DNA of 64,000 nt from JAHEZL01 sp964406465 (GCA_964406465.1 CAYORT010000003.1:1-64000); one strand, 5' to 3'. Counted from the stretch's first letter, positions 18,901 through 28,242 are shown. A program made the numbers and translations. Notes: generated from the sequence alone by a model not told the origin.

Positions 18901-21535
18901 AAAAGTGCAATTGCCAAAAGTTGCCGAAGGAAGAGCATTGGTGAGTATTGAAAGTGGTTCAAAAATCATTGATCATTTTTGGCACGAACTAGATGGCAAC
19001 GCTATTGAATTTGTCACCACAGATGCTATGTCGCCTAACGTGTTTATTCACGTGAGTTTAATACAGCCACACAATGCTACAGCCAACGATGCGCCTATTA
19101 GAATGTATGGTGTGCAAAACATCACTGTAGAAGATATCAACTCGCATCTAGTGCCTCAAATTAAAATGCCCGAAGTACTTGCTCCCGAGCAAAACGTAAA
19201 CATTACTGTGAATGAAAAAAATGGAAAAGCTATGGCTTACACAGTGGCCGTGGTGGATGAAGGATTATTGGATTTAACGCGTTTTAAAACGCCCGATGCT
19301 TGGCCAGTTTTCTACAGCAAAGAAGCCCTTGGCATTAGAACTTGGGATATGTACAAATATGTGATTGGTGCATACAACGGACAAATGACCGGACTGCTTG
19401 CAGCAGGTGGTGACGAGTCGGCTGGCGGTGGAAAAAACGGTGGAGAAAAAGCCAACCGATTTAAACCTGCGGTGATCTTCCTTGGCCCATTCTATTTGGA
19501 AGCAGGAAAATCGGCAACACACAAATTTAAAATGCCAAACTATGTAGGTTCTGTTAGAACAATGGTGGTAGCAATGGAAAATGGCGCTTACGGCTCTGCA
19601 GAAAAAACTACGCCAGTGAAAAAACCTTTAATGGTAATTTCTACACTGCCACGCGTGTTGGGTCCGAAAGAAAAAGTTAAAGTACCAGTTACCGTATTTG
19701 CCATGGACAAAAAGGTGAAAGATGTGGTAGTACAAATTAAACCATCATCACTTTTCACAGTGATTGGCGACAAACAAAAAACCATTCACTTTAGCGAAGA
19801 AGGAGATCAAGTGGTAGAATTTGAATTGCTAGTTGCAGAAGCTGTAGGTGTTGGAAAAATTGAAATTTTAGCAACAGGTGCGGGCGAAAAAGCAAGCGAC
19901 CTTACCGAAATTCAAGTGCGCTCTTCTAACCCATTGATGACCAAAGTTGCTTCAGATGCGCTTGAGCCAAATGCCGCATGGAATCAAACTTTCACAGCTT
20001 TCGGCATTCAGGGAACCAACAAAGTAACGCTTGAGTTTTCTACCATTCCGGCGATGAATCTAGATGAGAGATTGCGCTACCTAATTCAGTATCCGCACGG
20101 GTGCATTGAACAAACAACCTCATCTGTTTTTCCTCAATTATTCTTGGGTGGATTGCTCAACTTAAATGAAGAACAAAAGAAAAAAATAAGCGAAAATATC
20201 AAAGCCGGTATCGAGCGTTTACGCACCTTCCAAATCTCTAGTGGAGGTATGACCTATTGGCCTGAATACGGATATGATGGTGCTTGTGAATGGGGAACAA
20301 ACTATGCCGGACATTTTATGCTGGAAGCAGAGAAACAAGGCTATACCTTGCCTGCTGGTTTCAAAGAAAAATGGGTGGAGTACCAAAGAAACACAGCCAA
20401 TTCTTGGTCGCAAAACAATTACGATTGGGATCAGGTAACGCAAGCCTACCGACTCTACACTCTAGCCCTGGCTGGCGAACCCGAACTTGGTGCTATGAAC
20501 AGAATGAAGGAGATGTCGGGATTAACCAACGAAACAAAATGGCGCTTGGCCGCAGCCTACGCCATAGCCGGAAAAGATAAAATTGCTTTAAGCATCGTGC
20601 AAAATGCAAGCTACGAAGTAAGAACGTATAGAGAACTTTCTTACACCTATGGAAGCGGATTGAGAGATATGGCGATGATCCTCGAATCGATGACCTACCT
20701 GAAGATGAACGATAAAGGGAAAAAACTTATGGAAAACATTTGCGGCTTGCTAAGAACAGACGATTGGTATGGCACACAAACAACAGCCTACAGCTTATTG
20801 GCGGTGTCTAAATTCGTTAATCAAGCGAAGGCAGGCAAAGGGATGAATGTGGAGTATACCATTGCAGGCGGACCGGTTCGAACTCTTTCGGTAAGCACAC
20901 CAATGGCTACCATTGAGATCGATGGCAACAAAATAAAAGGTGGAGAAATCCATATCGTTAACAAAGGATCTTCATTGTTGTTTGCTAAAATCTACACCCG
21001 CGGTATTCCTTTGATGGATCAAGCCACTACTGGTTCTAACTTCATTTCAATGAATGTTACTTATACCGATATGGATGGTAAAGTGATAGATCCTAGCACC
21101 ATAGCACAAGGAACAGATTTCATTGCCGAAGTAGAAATCTCCAACGATGGCTATTCTTCAGATTTAAAAGAAATGGCACTTACACAAATCTTTCCTTCGG
21201 GCTGGGAAATTAGAAATACACGCATGGATCTGGCCGAATCAGATGAGAGCGAAAACAACTACGAAGAAGTTGCCGACAGCTATGAAGAAGCCAACGACAA
21301 CTACTACGAACAAAGAGAGGAAACGCCGATTGATAGAGCCGACTACATTGACTTTAGAGACGATAGAGTACTTACCTACTTCGACATGAGATACCACGGT
21401 AAAATGAAATTTAAAGTGATGTTGAATGCAGCGTATGTTGGACAATACTACTTACCTACCGTTTACTGCGAAGCGATGTACGACCATGAAATAAATGCAA
21501 GTGAAGCTGGTAAATGGGTGAAGGTTATTAAATAG
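15917..21535 (+). CDS. Alpha-2-macroglobulin family lipoprotein with thioester motif
   Basis: An 1872-residue lipoprotein (signal LLTISSCKN, lipobox Cys18). Tandem macroglobulin beta-domains fill roughly the first 1200 residues, including the MG repeat GYIYAERGVWRPGDSLYVNF and KPNRLKITMDFG. The thioester domain follows, with Cys1396-Ile-Glu-Gln in YPHGCIEQTTSSVFPQLFLGG-type context, and then a C-terminal receptor-like domain. It is the bacterial A2M type also seen in E. coli YfhM, thought to trap attacking proteases in the periplasm. pbpC follows 62 bases on, the same pairing as in Proteobacteria. An acidic low-complexity stretch near residues 1775-1800 (ESENNYEEVADSYEEANDN) is unusual. Confidence 0.93.
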   Translation: MRKFGAFFLLFLLTISSCKNDNGFSVNPEFAKYISAFTYGVVSNQQTIKVQLVQEVAEAKAGEEVKDELIEFSPAIEGKAYWLDKQTIEFRPKELLPSGEKFEAEFHLSDVVKDVPDDLEDLEFKFQVIAQVAFIEEESITTPNSADRSNIRLRGTLTTADYVKTDVLEKLFSAEQNGKALAVQWEHAKDGRNHTYNISGVRRTKEREKVDLSCKMTEVGAEENAEKLLEIPSLDEFTVFSCKHVNEPEQIITLNFSDPIKDSLDLVGLIYLKNSVQVRLSTKGSQVKVYPNSRIVGEVELIAATGICSNINICLKQDFKKKILFQELLPNVEIIGNGVILPTTKGLVLPFKAVNLKAVELKILKVSEKNVHQFFQKNQFDELHELKRVGRIVFRGEIPIIPEKPIDYHSWNTFSLDLAKYIQSEPGAIYRIYLSFKPQHSFYPCEEAIDNEYWQKFEEAEEEFYDTPSTSYWEDYDFSDFQFYEGYNSDEVDNPCHISYYISRQNKNVRSIFASNFGIIAKGGNTDELLVAVTDLRTTEPLGGVDIELYNYQNELITKGTTDDKGFVSIKTKKKAFLLVAKKGEERGYLRLDEGSSLSLSMFDVSGTENKKGVKGYIYAERGVWRPGDSLYVNFMLEDKNDVIPANHPVVCEVYNSRDQLYKKWMKNTSVKGLYDFRFATNEDDPTGNWTVKIKVGGTEFSKIMKIETVKPNRLKITMDFGTELLKSKKDNLGNLEVKWLTGAKARGLMADIEMTLKRGATAFKGFEGYSFDDPTVAFESEQKMIFKGKVDNEGKAVIDPEIRVQGQAPGMLNCFFKTRAFESGGDFSTDQFKAVYSPFESYVGVKVPEGKGWNGAIFSDKPNMINIASVDENNKPISRKKLKIEIYEIEWRWWWDYSDDEGYDNYHEGSYSNLIKTDYVNTVNGKALYELKFPAASWGRKMIKITDSISGHTTGQIFYTTYSSWWEEGGHGPGGAEMLAFSTDKQKYNVGEKVKVQLPKVAEGRALVSIESGSKIIDHFWHELDGNAIEFVTTDAMSPNVFIHVSLIQPHNATANDAPIRMYGVQNITVEDINSHLVPQIKMPEVLAPEQNVNITVNEKNGKAMAYTVAVVDEGLLDLTRFKTPDAWPVFYSKEALGIRTWDMYKYVIGAYNGQMTGLLAAGGDESAGGGKNGGEKANRFKPAVIFLGPFYLEAGKSATHKFKMPNYVGSVRTMVVAMENGAYGSAEKTTPVKKPLMVISTLPRVLGPKEKVKVPVTVFAMDKKVKDVVVQIKPSSLFTVIGDKQKTIHFSEEGDQVVEFELLVAEAVGVGKIEILATGAGEKASDLTEIQVRSSNPLMTKVASDALEPNAAWNQTFTAFGIQGTNKVTLEFSTIPAMNLDERLRYLIQYPHGCIEQTTSSVFPQLFLGGLLNLNEEQKKKISENIKAGIERLRTFQISSGGMTYWPEYGYDGACEWGTNYAGHFMLEAEKQGYTLPAGFKEKWVEYQRNTANSWSQNNYDWDQVTQAYRLYTLALAGEPELGAMNRMKEMSGLTNETKWRLAAAYAIAGKDKIALSIVQNASYEVRTYRELSYTYGSGLRDMAMILESMTYLKMNDKGKKLMENICGLLRTDDWYGTQTTAYSLLAVSKFVNQAKAGKGMNVEYTIAGGPVRTLSVSTPMATIEIDGNKIKGGEIHIVNKGSSLLFAKIYTRGIPLMDQATTGSNFISMNVTYTDMDGKVIDPSTIAQGTDFIAEVEISNDGYSSDLKEMALTQIFPSGWEIRNTRMDLAESDESENNYEEVADSYEEANDNYYEQREETPIDRADYIDFRDDRVLTYFDMRYHGKMKFKVMLNAAYVGQYYLPTVYCEAMYDHEINASEAGKWVKVIK

Positions 21536-21597
21536 CAAAGTTCTTTTTAAGTGTGAGACTCCCTGAAGTGCGCTCTAAAAAAATGCATGAATTATAA

Positions 21598-23913
21598 ATG
21601 AAACCATTCCTCCTAAAACATAAAATCAAATTGCTCTGTGCACTCGCATTTAGCATTTGGTTTTATTTTTTAATTCCCAATCAACTTTTCGAATCACCTA
21701 CCAGCACAGTAATCTACAGCGCAGGAGGAAAAATGCTAGGGGCAAGAATTGCCGATGACGGACAATGGCGTTTTCCTGCAGAAGATTCTGTACCTCCAAA
21801 ATTTGAGAGATTAATCACTCTTTTCGAAGATGAATATTTTTACTCTCATCCTGGGGTAAATCCGATCTCCATGAGCAAAGCGCTATGGAACAATCTATTT
21901 GGTTCATCAAGAAAAAGAGGCGGCAGCACACTTACCATGCAAGTGGCTAGAATGGCTCGCGGAAATCAAGACAGAAATTTATGGCAAAAATTTATCGAGA
22001 CTTTTTGGGCCCTGCGCATTGAATGTTCTTACTCGAAAAAAGAAATACTAAATCTATACGCATCTAACGCTCCCTTTGGTGGAAATGTAGTTGGGTTAAG
22101 TGCTGCCTCTTGGCGATATTATGGTAGAGATGTATCGAAATTATCTTGGGGAGAAATGGCATCTATCGCGGTGTTACCCAATGCTCCGGCATTGATATTT
22201 CCCGGAAAAAATCACGATAAACTTTTGCAAAAAAGAAATTGGTTGCTTAAAAAATTAATGCTTGCCGGAGACATCACGCAAGAAAATTATGAACTCGCCA
22301 TAGCAGAACCACTGCCAGGAAAACCTAAGGAACTGCCCCAGTTGGCCACTCACTTCATGGCGCTTCAAGAAAAAAATGGATTGAAAGGAACACGTATCCT
22401 TAGCACACTCAACTACGATTTACAAAACAAGGTGATGCAACAACTAACGCGCTTTCAAACAGCCTATGCAGGCAACGAAGTAAACAGTATTGCGGCGATG
22501 GTGATGGAAGTAAAAAGTGGAAAAATTATAGCTTACGTAGGCAACATTGAAGGAGAAAAAAAGAACAAAGGTGAAGAGGTAGATTTGGTTCAAGCACCTC
22601 GAAGCTCGGGAAGCATTTTAAAACCATTTCTATATGCCTCCATGGTGGATGAGGGGTTGCGCCTGCCCGATGCTTTGCTTAACGATATTCCTTTCGGATT
22701 TTCGGGCTATTCACCACAAAATTTTGAAGACAAATACGACGGCGTGGTACCTATGTCGAATGCGCTCACTCGTTCTCTCAACGTGCCATTCGTATTCGCT
22801 TTGCAAGAATACGGCACCAAAAGATTTTTAGATAAATTGCATCAGTTGGGTTTTTCATCATTGAATAGAACAGCGCAAAATTACGGACTCTCGCTCATTC
22901 TTGGAGGTGGCGAAGTGAAACTTATCGACTTGGTATCGGCTTACCGAAAACAATCTTTCGACTTGCAATACGATTCACGCAAAATGAACGATGTTCAATA
23001 TCTAAAAAATCAAAGCGCTAATGTGAATGGCGAAAAAAATCTCGATTTCTCTAAGGCAGCCATTTGGCACACTTTTGAAACCATGAGCAATGTTGCCCGA
23101 CCGAGAACAGAAGAAGGTTGGCAAGAGTTTTTAGGCGGTAGAAAAGTAGCCTGGAAAACAGGAACAAGTTTCGGCCATCGTGATGCCTGGGCTATTGGTG
23201 TAACACCCGAATATGTGGTGGGCGTGTGGGTAGGAAATGCATCGGGAGAAGGGCGTCCCGACTTAACCGGATTGAATTATGCGGGTCCGGTTTTATTTCG
23301 CCTATTCAAACAACTTCCCTCCACCTCCTGGTTTAAAGAACCAGCAAAATTAACGGCAGTGAAGGTGTGCAAAAAAAGTGGATATCGTGCAGGAATACAT
23401 TGTGAAGAAACCTACTTTCAAAAAATACATTCTAAAGGTATTGAGTCCAAAATTTGTACTTACCATCAGCAAATATTTCTTGATGAAAAAGGAAAGTTTT
23501 TGGTAAACAGCACTTGTTATCCGGTAGAAAAAATGACCAGTAAAACGTGGTTTGTTTTACCATCGCTTCAAGCTTGGTATTTTAAAAGTCACACTACCGA
23601 ATACGAAGAATTACCGCCTAACTTACCAGGATGTATGTCGGGAAAATTTGGTGTTAACCTAGTTTATCCAGTAAATCACAGCAAAGTATTTATTCCGCGA
23701 AATTTACAGGGCGAACATGGCGAACTCATTTTTGAAGCTGTGCACAATCAAAATAAGGCAGTAGTATATTGGCATTTAGACGGCGTATTTTTAGGTAGCA
23801 CAAAAGGATTACATCGCATATCATTGCGCCCAACAAGTGGCAAACACAAATTAACTGTAGTAGACGAATATGGCAATTCTGATGAAGCAAATTTCGAATC
23901 GGTGGAGAAGTAG
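21598..23913 (+). CDS. pbpC: Penicillin-binding protein 1C
   Basis: A 771-residue class A PBP with one N-terminal helix (residues 10-27). The glycosyltransferase family 51 domain carries the EDEYFYSHPG motif (catalytic Glu77) and RKRGGSTLTMQVARM. The transpeptidase domain has SxxK (Ser339-Lys342), SLN (393-395) and KTGTS (from Lys520). A C-terminal beta-domain of the BiPBP_C type (about 690-771) is the mark of PBP1C. It polymerises and crosslinks peptidoglycan. It is paired with the macroglobulin gene upstream, consistent with a repair role after envelope damage. Confidence 0.93.
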   Translation: MKPFLLKHKIKLLCALAFSIWFYFLIPNQLFESPTSTVIYSAGGKMLGARIADDGQWRFPAEDSVPPKFERLITLFEDEYFYSHPGVNPISMSKALWNNLFGSSRKRGGSTLTMQVARMARGNQDRNLWQKFIETFWALRIECSYSKKEILNLYASNAPFGGNVVGLSAASWRYYGRDVSKLSWGEMASIAVLPNAPALIFPGKNHDKLLQKRNWLLKKLMLAGDITQENYELAIAEPLPGKPKELPQLATHFMALQEKNGLKGTRILSTLNYDLQNKVMQQLTRFQTAYAGNEVNSIAAMVMEVKSGKIIAYVGNIEGEKKNKGEEVDLVQAPRSSGSILKPFLYASMVDEGLRLPDALLNDIPFGFSGYSPQNFEDKYDGVVPMSNALTRSLNVPFVFALQEYGTKRFLDKLHQLGFSSLNRTAQNYGLSLILGGGEVKLIDLVSAYRKQSFDLQYDSRKMNDVQYLKNQSANVNGEKNLDFSKAAIWHTFETMSNVARPRTEEGWQEFLGGRKVAWKTGTSFGHRDAWAIGVTPEYVVGVWVGNASGEGRPDLTGLNYAGPVLFRLFKQLPSTSWFKEPAKLTAVKVCKKSGYRAGIHCEETYFQKIHSKGIESKICTYHQQIFLDEKGKFLVNSTCYPVEKMTSKTWFVLPSLQAWYFKSHTTEYEELPPNLPGCMSGKFGVNLVYPVNHSKVFIPRNLQGEHGELIFEAVHNQNKAVVYWHLDGVFLGSTKGLHRISLRPTSGKHKLTVVDEYGNSDEANFESVEK

Positions 23914-23926
23914 AATTTTTATGTGA

Positions 23927-24043
23927 AGGGCAATAGTTCCTACCGACCACCTCAGGATCACAATCCAGTCCATAAAAACTGTATAGAGGTATTCTTTACG
24001 TCATGGTTGTCATCCTGAGGTACTCCGAAGGAACTATTGCCCT
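23927..24043. repeat. Dispersed palindromic repeat, family D (CATCCTGAGG type)
   Basis: Arms agggcaatagttcct (23927-23941) and aggaactattgccct (24029-24043) are perfect complements. A second pair, cctcaggat (23950-23958) / atcctgagg (24012-24020), lies inside. The sequence tcatcctgaggtactccgaa resembles interspersed intergenic repeats frequent in Bacteroidota genomes. It lies between pbpC and the next lipoprotein gene and may separate their transcripts. Confidence 0.75.
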
Positions 24044-24093
24044 GTACATCTGTTTTTATATCTTAGCTTTCTGTTTCAAAACAACACTTCTTT

Positions 24094-24912
24094 ATGAAAA
24101 ATTTGTTTTTTGTTTTCTGCATTTCACTCTTGTTTTTTACTTCTTGCAAAAACAATTCCTACAACGAAAAAACAATTGCTGAAGCAACAAAAACACTAAG
24201 CACCAACATCACTGTTTTAGAGGCGCGCAAGCAAGAAGGTGGCACATGGCAAAACTTTGTTCCCAGCGAGATAAAAGACAAATCGAAACTTGAAAATAGT
24301 TTGTCGGCCTTCGAATTTTTTTACAACACTTTAGCTGCAACAAGCATAGAACTCGACAATAGCGAACAAACTTTTTTTGAGGATTTAGAATATATCGAAA
24401 GAGAATTGGGCACCACTTGGAAATACAACATTTCGCAGATAAAGGGCGATGATGACGAAGAAAAAAAGTTGGTGAGAATAGCTAAAACACTACAAAACAT
24501 TAGAAAAGAAAATTACTTAGATGATATTTTCATGCTCAACAATTTAGAAGGAAAAGATTCTGTGGAGTCGATTTACATCATCAAAAAAAGTATAGAATCT
24601 ATCGTAAAAATTTCGTGTGAAGCAAACACCTTGATAGGCAGCACTGAAGAAGAAAATTTTAATGAATCGTTTGCACAATGGTTAGCGAAATGCACCAAAA
24701 AAGTAAACTCGAAATTAAAAGATAACTATAAGGCTTATGCCGATTCCTTGGGCTACAGCGACCCTTCCAACATCAATTACTCTGAAGCGAAATTGGTTTG
24801 CGATATTCAATTGCTCAACATCAAAATGCGTGAAATGGTGTATGCAGAATTGTTCTTCTGCGAAACGATGAACGCGAATGTCAATATCAAATTACTGCAA
24901 AGAAAAGACTAG
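24094..24912 (+). CDS. Lipoprotein of unknown function
   Basis: A 272-residue lipoprotein (signal MKNLFFVFCISLLFFTSCKN, lipobox FTSC). The mature part is hydrophilic and mostly helical, rich in Glu, Lys, Asn and Ser, with no motif I recognise. It ends 4 bases inside the 3' end of the convergent GNAT gene. No function can be proposed. Confidence 0.65.
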   Translation: MKNLFFVFCISLLFFTSCKNNSYNEKTIAEATKTLSTNITVLEARKQEGGTWQNFVPSEIKDKSKLENSLSAFEFFYNTLAATSIELDNSEQTFFEDLEYIERELGTTWKYNISQIKGDDDEEKKLVRIAKTLQNIRKENYLDDIFMLNNLEGKDSVESIYIIKKSIESIVKISCEANTLIGSTEEENFNESFAQWLAKCTKKVNSKLKDNYKAYADSLGYSDPSNINYSEAKLVCDIQLLNIKMREMVYAELFFCETMNANVNIKLLQRKD

Positions 24913-25931
24913 TTGTCTAACTTCAAACCATACAAGCCATAACGCTTATAGTAGGTGTTTGTTCCGCTGTATTCAAAGCTTGCCAGGGTAGATGGATTAC
25001 CAGTTTTCATAAAGGCATGAATAATTGCGTCGTAATTATTTTCAATAGCATAACGATAAATCATACCGCCTAAAAATTTTCCTAAACCTTTGTAGCGAGA
25101 ATCTTTCTTGCGCACCACCATTCTAATCACCGCCGTTTTTCCTAAAGAATGATATGGATCATCGTAGGCAAATGAAAGAGCAACAATATTTCTTTCTGCA
25201 TCTTCCATAAGCAGCATTAGCTCGGGATTTAGAAAAGACTCGATCACAATGTTTTTTTCGAAAAACTGCTCGGGAGTGATGGGCGAATACAAGAAATTAT
25301 CTTTTTGATTTTCAATACAAAACTCACCAATGCGCTTCATCTCCACTTCTAAATTTTCGGTATCGATAGTTCGCAACTCCAAACCCAATTTCTCATAATC
25401 ACCGCGCGCATAATCTAAGGCATCATTGTCGATTTCAAGACGAACATCTTTGTGCGACACGTATTCGGCAATCACCTGAAAACCTAGAGATTTAAAATGC
25501 TGATGATAGTAATTTTGCTGTTGTTTTTCTGGGTAAAACAAAGGTTCTTCGTTGTTGTATTGCAATGAAAAATTATTCCAGATGGAACCATCCATAGGAC
25601 CAACGATATACGGCAAACGAAACGCTTTGAATGTGGCAATCACCTTCTGCAAAAACTCTTGAGCAATCGCCATATCATTCACGCACTCATAATTGCCTAT
25701 AGCACCAAAACGGTATTTGTTGTAATAATGATTTTGATTGTTGTACAAGGAGCAACGCGCTACTGGCACATCGGCTTTAATGGCTACCAAACAACCCAAC
25801 AAGGCATCTCGTTCTACTGCGCCTTTCTGCTTAACTCGCTTAGAGTCTGCTCCATAAACAGTTGATAAAACAGTTTTATAAAGATGGAAATCTTTATCAC
25901 CAGGCTGAAGAAATTTAAATTCAAGAGACAT
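24909..25931 (-). CDS. GNAT family N-acetyltransferase
   Basis: A 340-residue protein in two halves. The first covers MSLEFKFLQPGDKDFHLYKTVLSTVYG and the PYIVGPMDGSIWNNFSLQ segment. The second (from about 170) contains a GNAT fold with the V-R-M-V-V-R-KKDSRYKGLGKFLGG acetyl-CoA loop (R/Q-x-x-G-x-G/A). Similar long Bacteroidota proteins are annotated as GNAT or cell-wall-modifying acyltransferases. The substrate is unknown. It is divergent from queA, and TAGTTTTG at 25951-25958 on the minus strand could be its -7 box. Confidence 0.7.
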   Translation of the reverse strand: MSLEFKFLQPGDKDFHLYKTVLSTVYGADSKRVKQKGAVERDALLGCLVAIKADVPVARCSLYNNQNHYYNKYRFGAIGNYECVNDMAIAQEFLQKVIATFKAFRLPYIVGPMDGSIWNNFSLQYNNEEPLFYPEKQQQNYYHQHFKSLGFQVIAEYVSHKDVRLEIDNDALDYARGDYEKLGLELRTIDTENLEVEMKRIGEFCIENQKDNFLYSPITPEQFFEKNIVIESFLNPELMLLMEDAERNIVALSFAYDDPYHSLGKTAVIRMVVRKKDSRYKGLGKFLGGMIYRYAIENNYDAIIHAFMKTGNPSTLASFEYSGTNTYYKRYGLYGLKLDN

Positions 25932-25989
25932 GCTTTTCGCGCTATTTGTCCAAAACTAAAACAAATTTCAATAAATCTTTCATCTGCTA

Positions 25990-26020
25990 TTGTTTTCGCC
26001 TCCTTCTGATAGTATATTTG
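25990..26020 (+). promoter_or_regulatory. Likely queA promoter (Bacteroidota type)
   Basis: ATTG ending at 25992, a 20-base spacer and tatatttg at 26013-26020 match the TTTG-N19/20-TAnnTTTG promoter of Bacteroidota. Transcription would start near 26027, giving a leader of about 100 bases. The leader contains a small hairpin, tcggtctctcgaccga. Confidence 0.45.
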
Positions 26021-26127
26021 CCCACTGCGTTATTTAATGTAAAAAAATAAATCCCGTAAGATTTATGAAAGAATTCGGTCTCTCGACCGATGCATTCCAT
26101 GTCTGCTTGCGTTAAAAAAACTGATTC

Positions 26128-27177
26128 ATGAAATTATCTCAATTCAAGTACAATTTACCAAAAGAACTTTTGGCTATGCACCCTTCTCCTGTGAGAGATG
26201 AGTGTAAATTAATGGTGGTTGATCGCGCTACCGGAAAAATAGAGTCGAAAAAATTTAAAGATGTTTTAGGCTATTTCAATGATGGCGACGTAATGATCTT
26301 GAACGACACCAAAGTGTTTCCTGCAAGAATGTACGGAAACAAAGAAAAAACAGGAGCGAAAATTGAAGTTTTCTTGCTGAGAGAGCTAGACCGCGAGTCA
26401 TTATTGTGGGATGTGTTGGTTGATCCAGCTAGAAAAATTCGTATCGGCAATAAATTATACTTTGGTGAAAATGATGATTTCGTTGCAGAGGTTATCGACA
26501 ACACTACTTCGCGTGGAAGAACATTGCGTTTTTTACACGATGGTTCATATGAAGAATTCAGAAAAATTTTGCGTGATTTAGGTGAAACTCCACTACCTAA
26601 ATACATTACTCGTAAAGTTGAACCTGCTGATGAAGAAAGATACCAAACAGTATTCGCGAAAAACGAAGGTGCTGTTGCTGCGCCAACTGCAGGCTTGCAC
26701 TTTAGTAAAGAATTGTTAAAGAGATTAGAGTTGAAAGGCGTTGACTTTGCTGAGTTGACTTTACACGTTGGCTTAGGTTCTTTTCGCTCTGTAGAGGTGG
26801 AAGACTTAACGAAACATAAAATGGATTCTGAAAAAATCAGCATTCCGCAAAAAGCTGTTGATATCGTTAACAAAGGAAAAGAAAATAAAAAGAAGGTTTG
26901 TGCTGTAGGTACTACCACCATGAGAGCTATTGAAACTTCTGTTTCTACAGATGGTTTCTTGAAGCCTTATGAAGGTTGGACCAACAAGTTCATCTTTCCT
27001 CCTTACGATTTTAGTGTTGCAAACTGCATGATCACTAACTTCCACATGCCTGAATCTACTTTATTGATGATGGTTTCTGCATTTGGCGGTTACGATTTAA
27101 TCATGGAAGCATACAAAAAAGCCATCAAAGAGAAGTACAAATTCTACTCTTATGGTGATGCAATGCTTATATTGTAA
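26128..27177 (+). CDS. queA: S-adenosylmethionine:tRNA ribosyltransferase-isomerase
   Basis: A 349-residue enzyme of queuosine synthesis that transfers and isomerises the ribose of SAM onto preQ1-modified tRNA to give epoxyqueuosine. Family marks are MKLSQFKYNLPKELLA at the N-terminus, VMILNDTKVFPARMYG, GAVAAPTAGLHFS, LTLHVGLGSFRSVE and the C-terminal FGGYDLIMEAY. Length is typical. ispD follows 65 bases on behind a hairpin repeat. Confidence 0.96.
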   Translation: MKLSQFKYNLPKELLAMHPSPVRDECKLMVVDRATGKIESKKFKDVLGYFNDGDVMILNDTKVFPARMYGNKEKTGAKIEVFLLRELDRESLLWDVLVDPARKIRIGNKLYFGENDDFVAEVIDNTTSRGRTLRFLHDGSYEEFRKILRDLGETPLPKYITRKVEPADEERYQTVFAKNEGAVAAPTAGLHFSKELLKRLELKGVDFAELTLHVGLGSFRSVEVEDLTKHKMDSEKISIPQKAVDIVNKGKENKKKVCAVGTTTMRAIETSVSTDGFLKPYEGWTNKFIFPPYDFSVANCMITNFHMPESTLLMMVSAFGGYDLIMEAYKKAIKEKYKFYSYGDAMLIL

Positions 27178-27180
27178 TTC

Positions 27181-27240
27181 GTTCAAAGTTTAATGTTCAA
27201 AGTTCAAGGTTAGCTAATCTTGAACTTTGACTTTTTAAAG
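27181..27240. repeat. Family C repeat / possible terminator between queA and ispD
   Basis: gttcaaagtttaatgttcaa leads into a hairpin with arms caaagttcaaggtt (27198-27211) and aatcttgaactttg (27216-27229), one G-U pair and loop AGCT, followed by actttttaaag. It could stop queA transcription. It belongs to the same repeat family as 52699-52764 and the two copies in leuS. Confidence 0.6.
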
Positions 27241-27242
27241 GC

Positions 27243-27902
27243 ATGAATAAAGCAGTAATAATAGTAGCCGGCGGATCGGGTTCACGCATGGGCAGTGATG
27301 TTCCTAAGCAATTTATGTTGCTTAAAGGCAAGCCCTTGATCTTTCATACTATTGAAAAATTTCATGAAGCTTTACCTCACTGCAAAATCATCGTTGTGCT
27401 GCCCGCTAGTCAATTGAGCTATTGGGAAGACATTAAAAAACAACATCACTTTTCTATAACAATTGAAACCACCACTGGAGGTAAATCTCGATTTGAATCG
27501 GTGAAAAATGGTATGCAATTGATTACAGAAGAATGTGTTGTTGGAGTGCACGATGCCGTTCGTCCGCTCATCTCCACCGCAAACATCCAACTCCTATTTA
27601 GCGAAGCCGAAAAAAACGGTAACGCTGTTCCTTTTGTACCTTGTAAAGATTCGCTGCGTGAAATCAATGGCAAAGAAAATAAAGCCGTTGCCAGAGAAAA
27701 ATATGTGTTGATTCAAACTCCACAATGTTTCAAATGGTCGCTCATCAAACAAGGTTATAATGGAGAAGAATTAAGCTCCTTTACCGACGATGCCTCGGTG
27801 TTTGAACATTTGGGCTATAAAATAAATTTGGTGCAAGGAGACGAAAGAAATATCAAGATTACGTATCCAGTAGACTTTAAATTTGCTGAGTTGATGGTTT
27901 AG
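27243..27902 (+). CDS. ispD: 2-C-methyl-D-erythritol 4-phosphate cytidylyltransferase
   Basis: A 219-residue nucleotidyltransferase of the MEP isoprenoid pathway that joins CTP and MEP. It has the glycine-rich N-terminal AGGSGSRMGSDVPKQF motif, VGVHDAVRPLIS, and DDASVFEHLG near the C-terminus. The length is slightly short but normal for Bacteroidota IspD. It is co-directional with queA. Confidence 0.94.
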   Translation: MNKAVIIVAGGSGSRMGSDVPKQFMLLKGKPLIFHTIEKFHEALPHCKIIVVLPASQLSYWEDIKKQHHFSITIETTTGGKSRFESVKNGMQLITEECVVGVHDAVRPLISTANIQLLFSEAEKNGNAVPFVPCKDSLREINGKENKAVAREKYVLIQTPQCFKWSLIKQGYNGEELSSFTDDASVFEHLGYKINLVQGDERNIKITYPVDFKFAELMV

Positions 27903-27936
27903 AAGTACGGGTTAAGAGTTCCTTCGTACCTCATAC

Positions 27937-28242
27937 TTACAAACTCCTATATTTCTTCCACTGTTGCCAAGTAAATTTTCCCCAGAAAAAAACAAGAACC
28001 GGAAAAACAAAAAAGGTTAATTTATTGTACTCCCAAGCTGTACTAAACTCAAGATTAATTAAATGCATTGTTCCGCGGGTGAGTCCGCAGCCCGGACAAT
28101 CGCGCTGCAGCAGCATCTTAGATAAACAGATGGTTTGGCCATCGTCAAAAAAATTTGCGGGTAGCATCAGCAATACCAATGGTATGCTGATGTACCCGCA
28201 TAATAATAAAAATGAAATTATCTTTTTCTTGTTAGATAACAC
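27937..28242 (-). CDS. DUF2752 membrane protein
   Basis: A 101-residue protein with three predicted helices. The conserved CPGCGLTRG motif (around residue 49) followed by an aromatic helix is the signature of DUF2752. The Cys pair may bind a metal or form a disulfide; the role is unknown. Its start overlaps the 3' end of the Pmp3-tailed gene by 11 bases, so the two are co-translated. Confidence 0.85.
   Translation of the reverse strand: MLSNKKKIISFLLLCGYISIPLVLLMLPANFFDDGQTICLSKMLLQRDCPGCGLTRGTMHLINLEFSTAWEYNKLTFFVFPVLVFFWGKFTWQQWKKYRSL

Noticed and set aside
26021..26127. A preQ1 riboswitch in the queA leader (A-rich ttaaaaaaactg tail).
   Set aside because: The hairpin and loop before the A-rich tail do not fit the class I pattern, and queA is not the usual preQ1-controlled gene.
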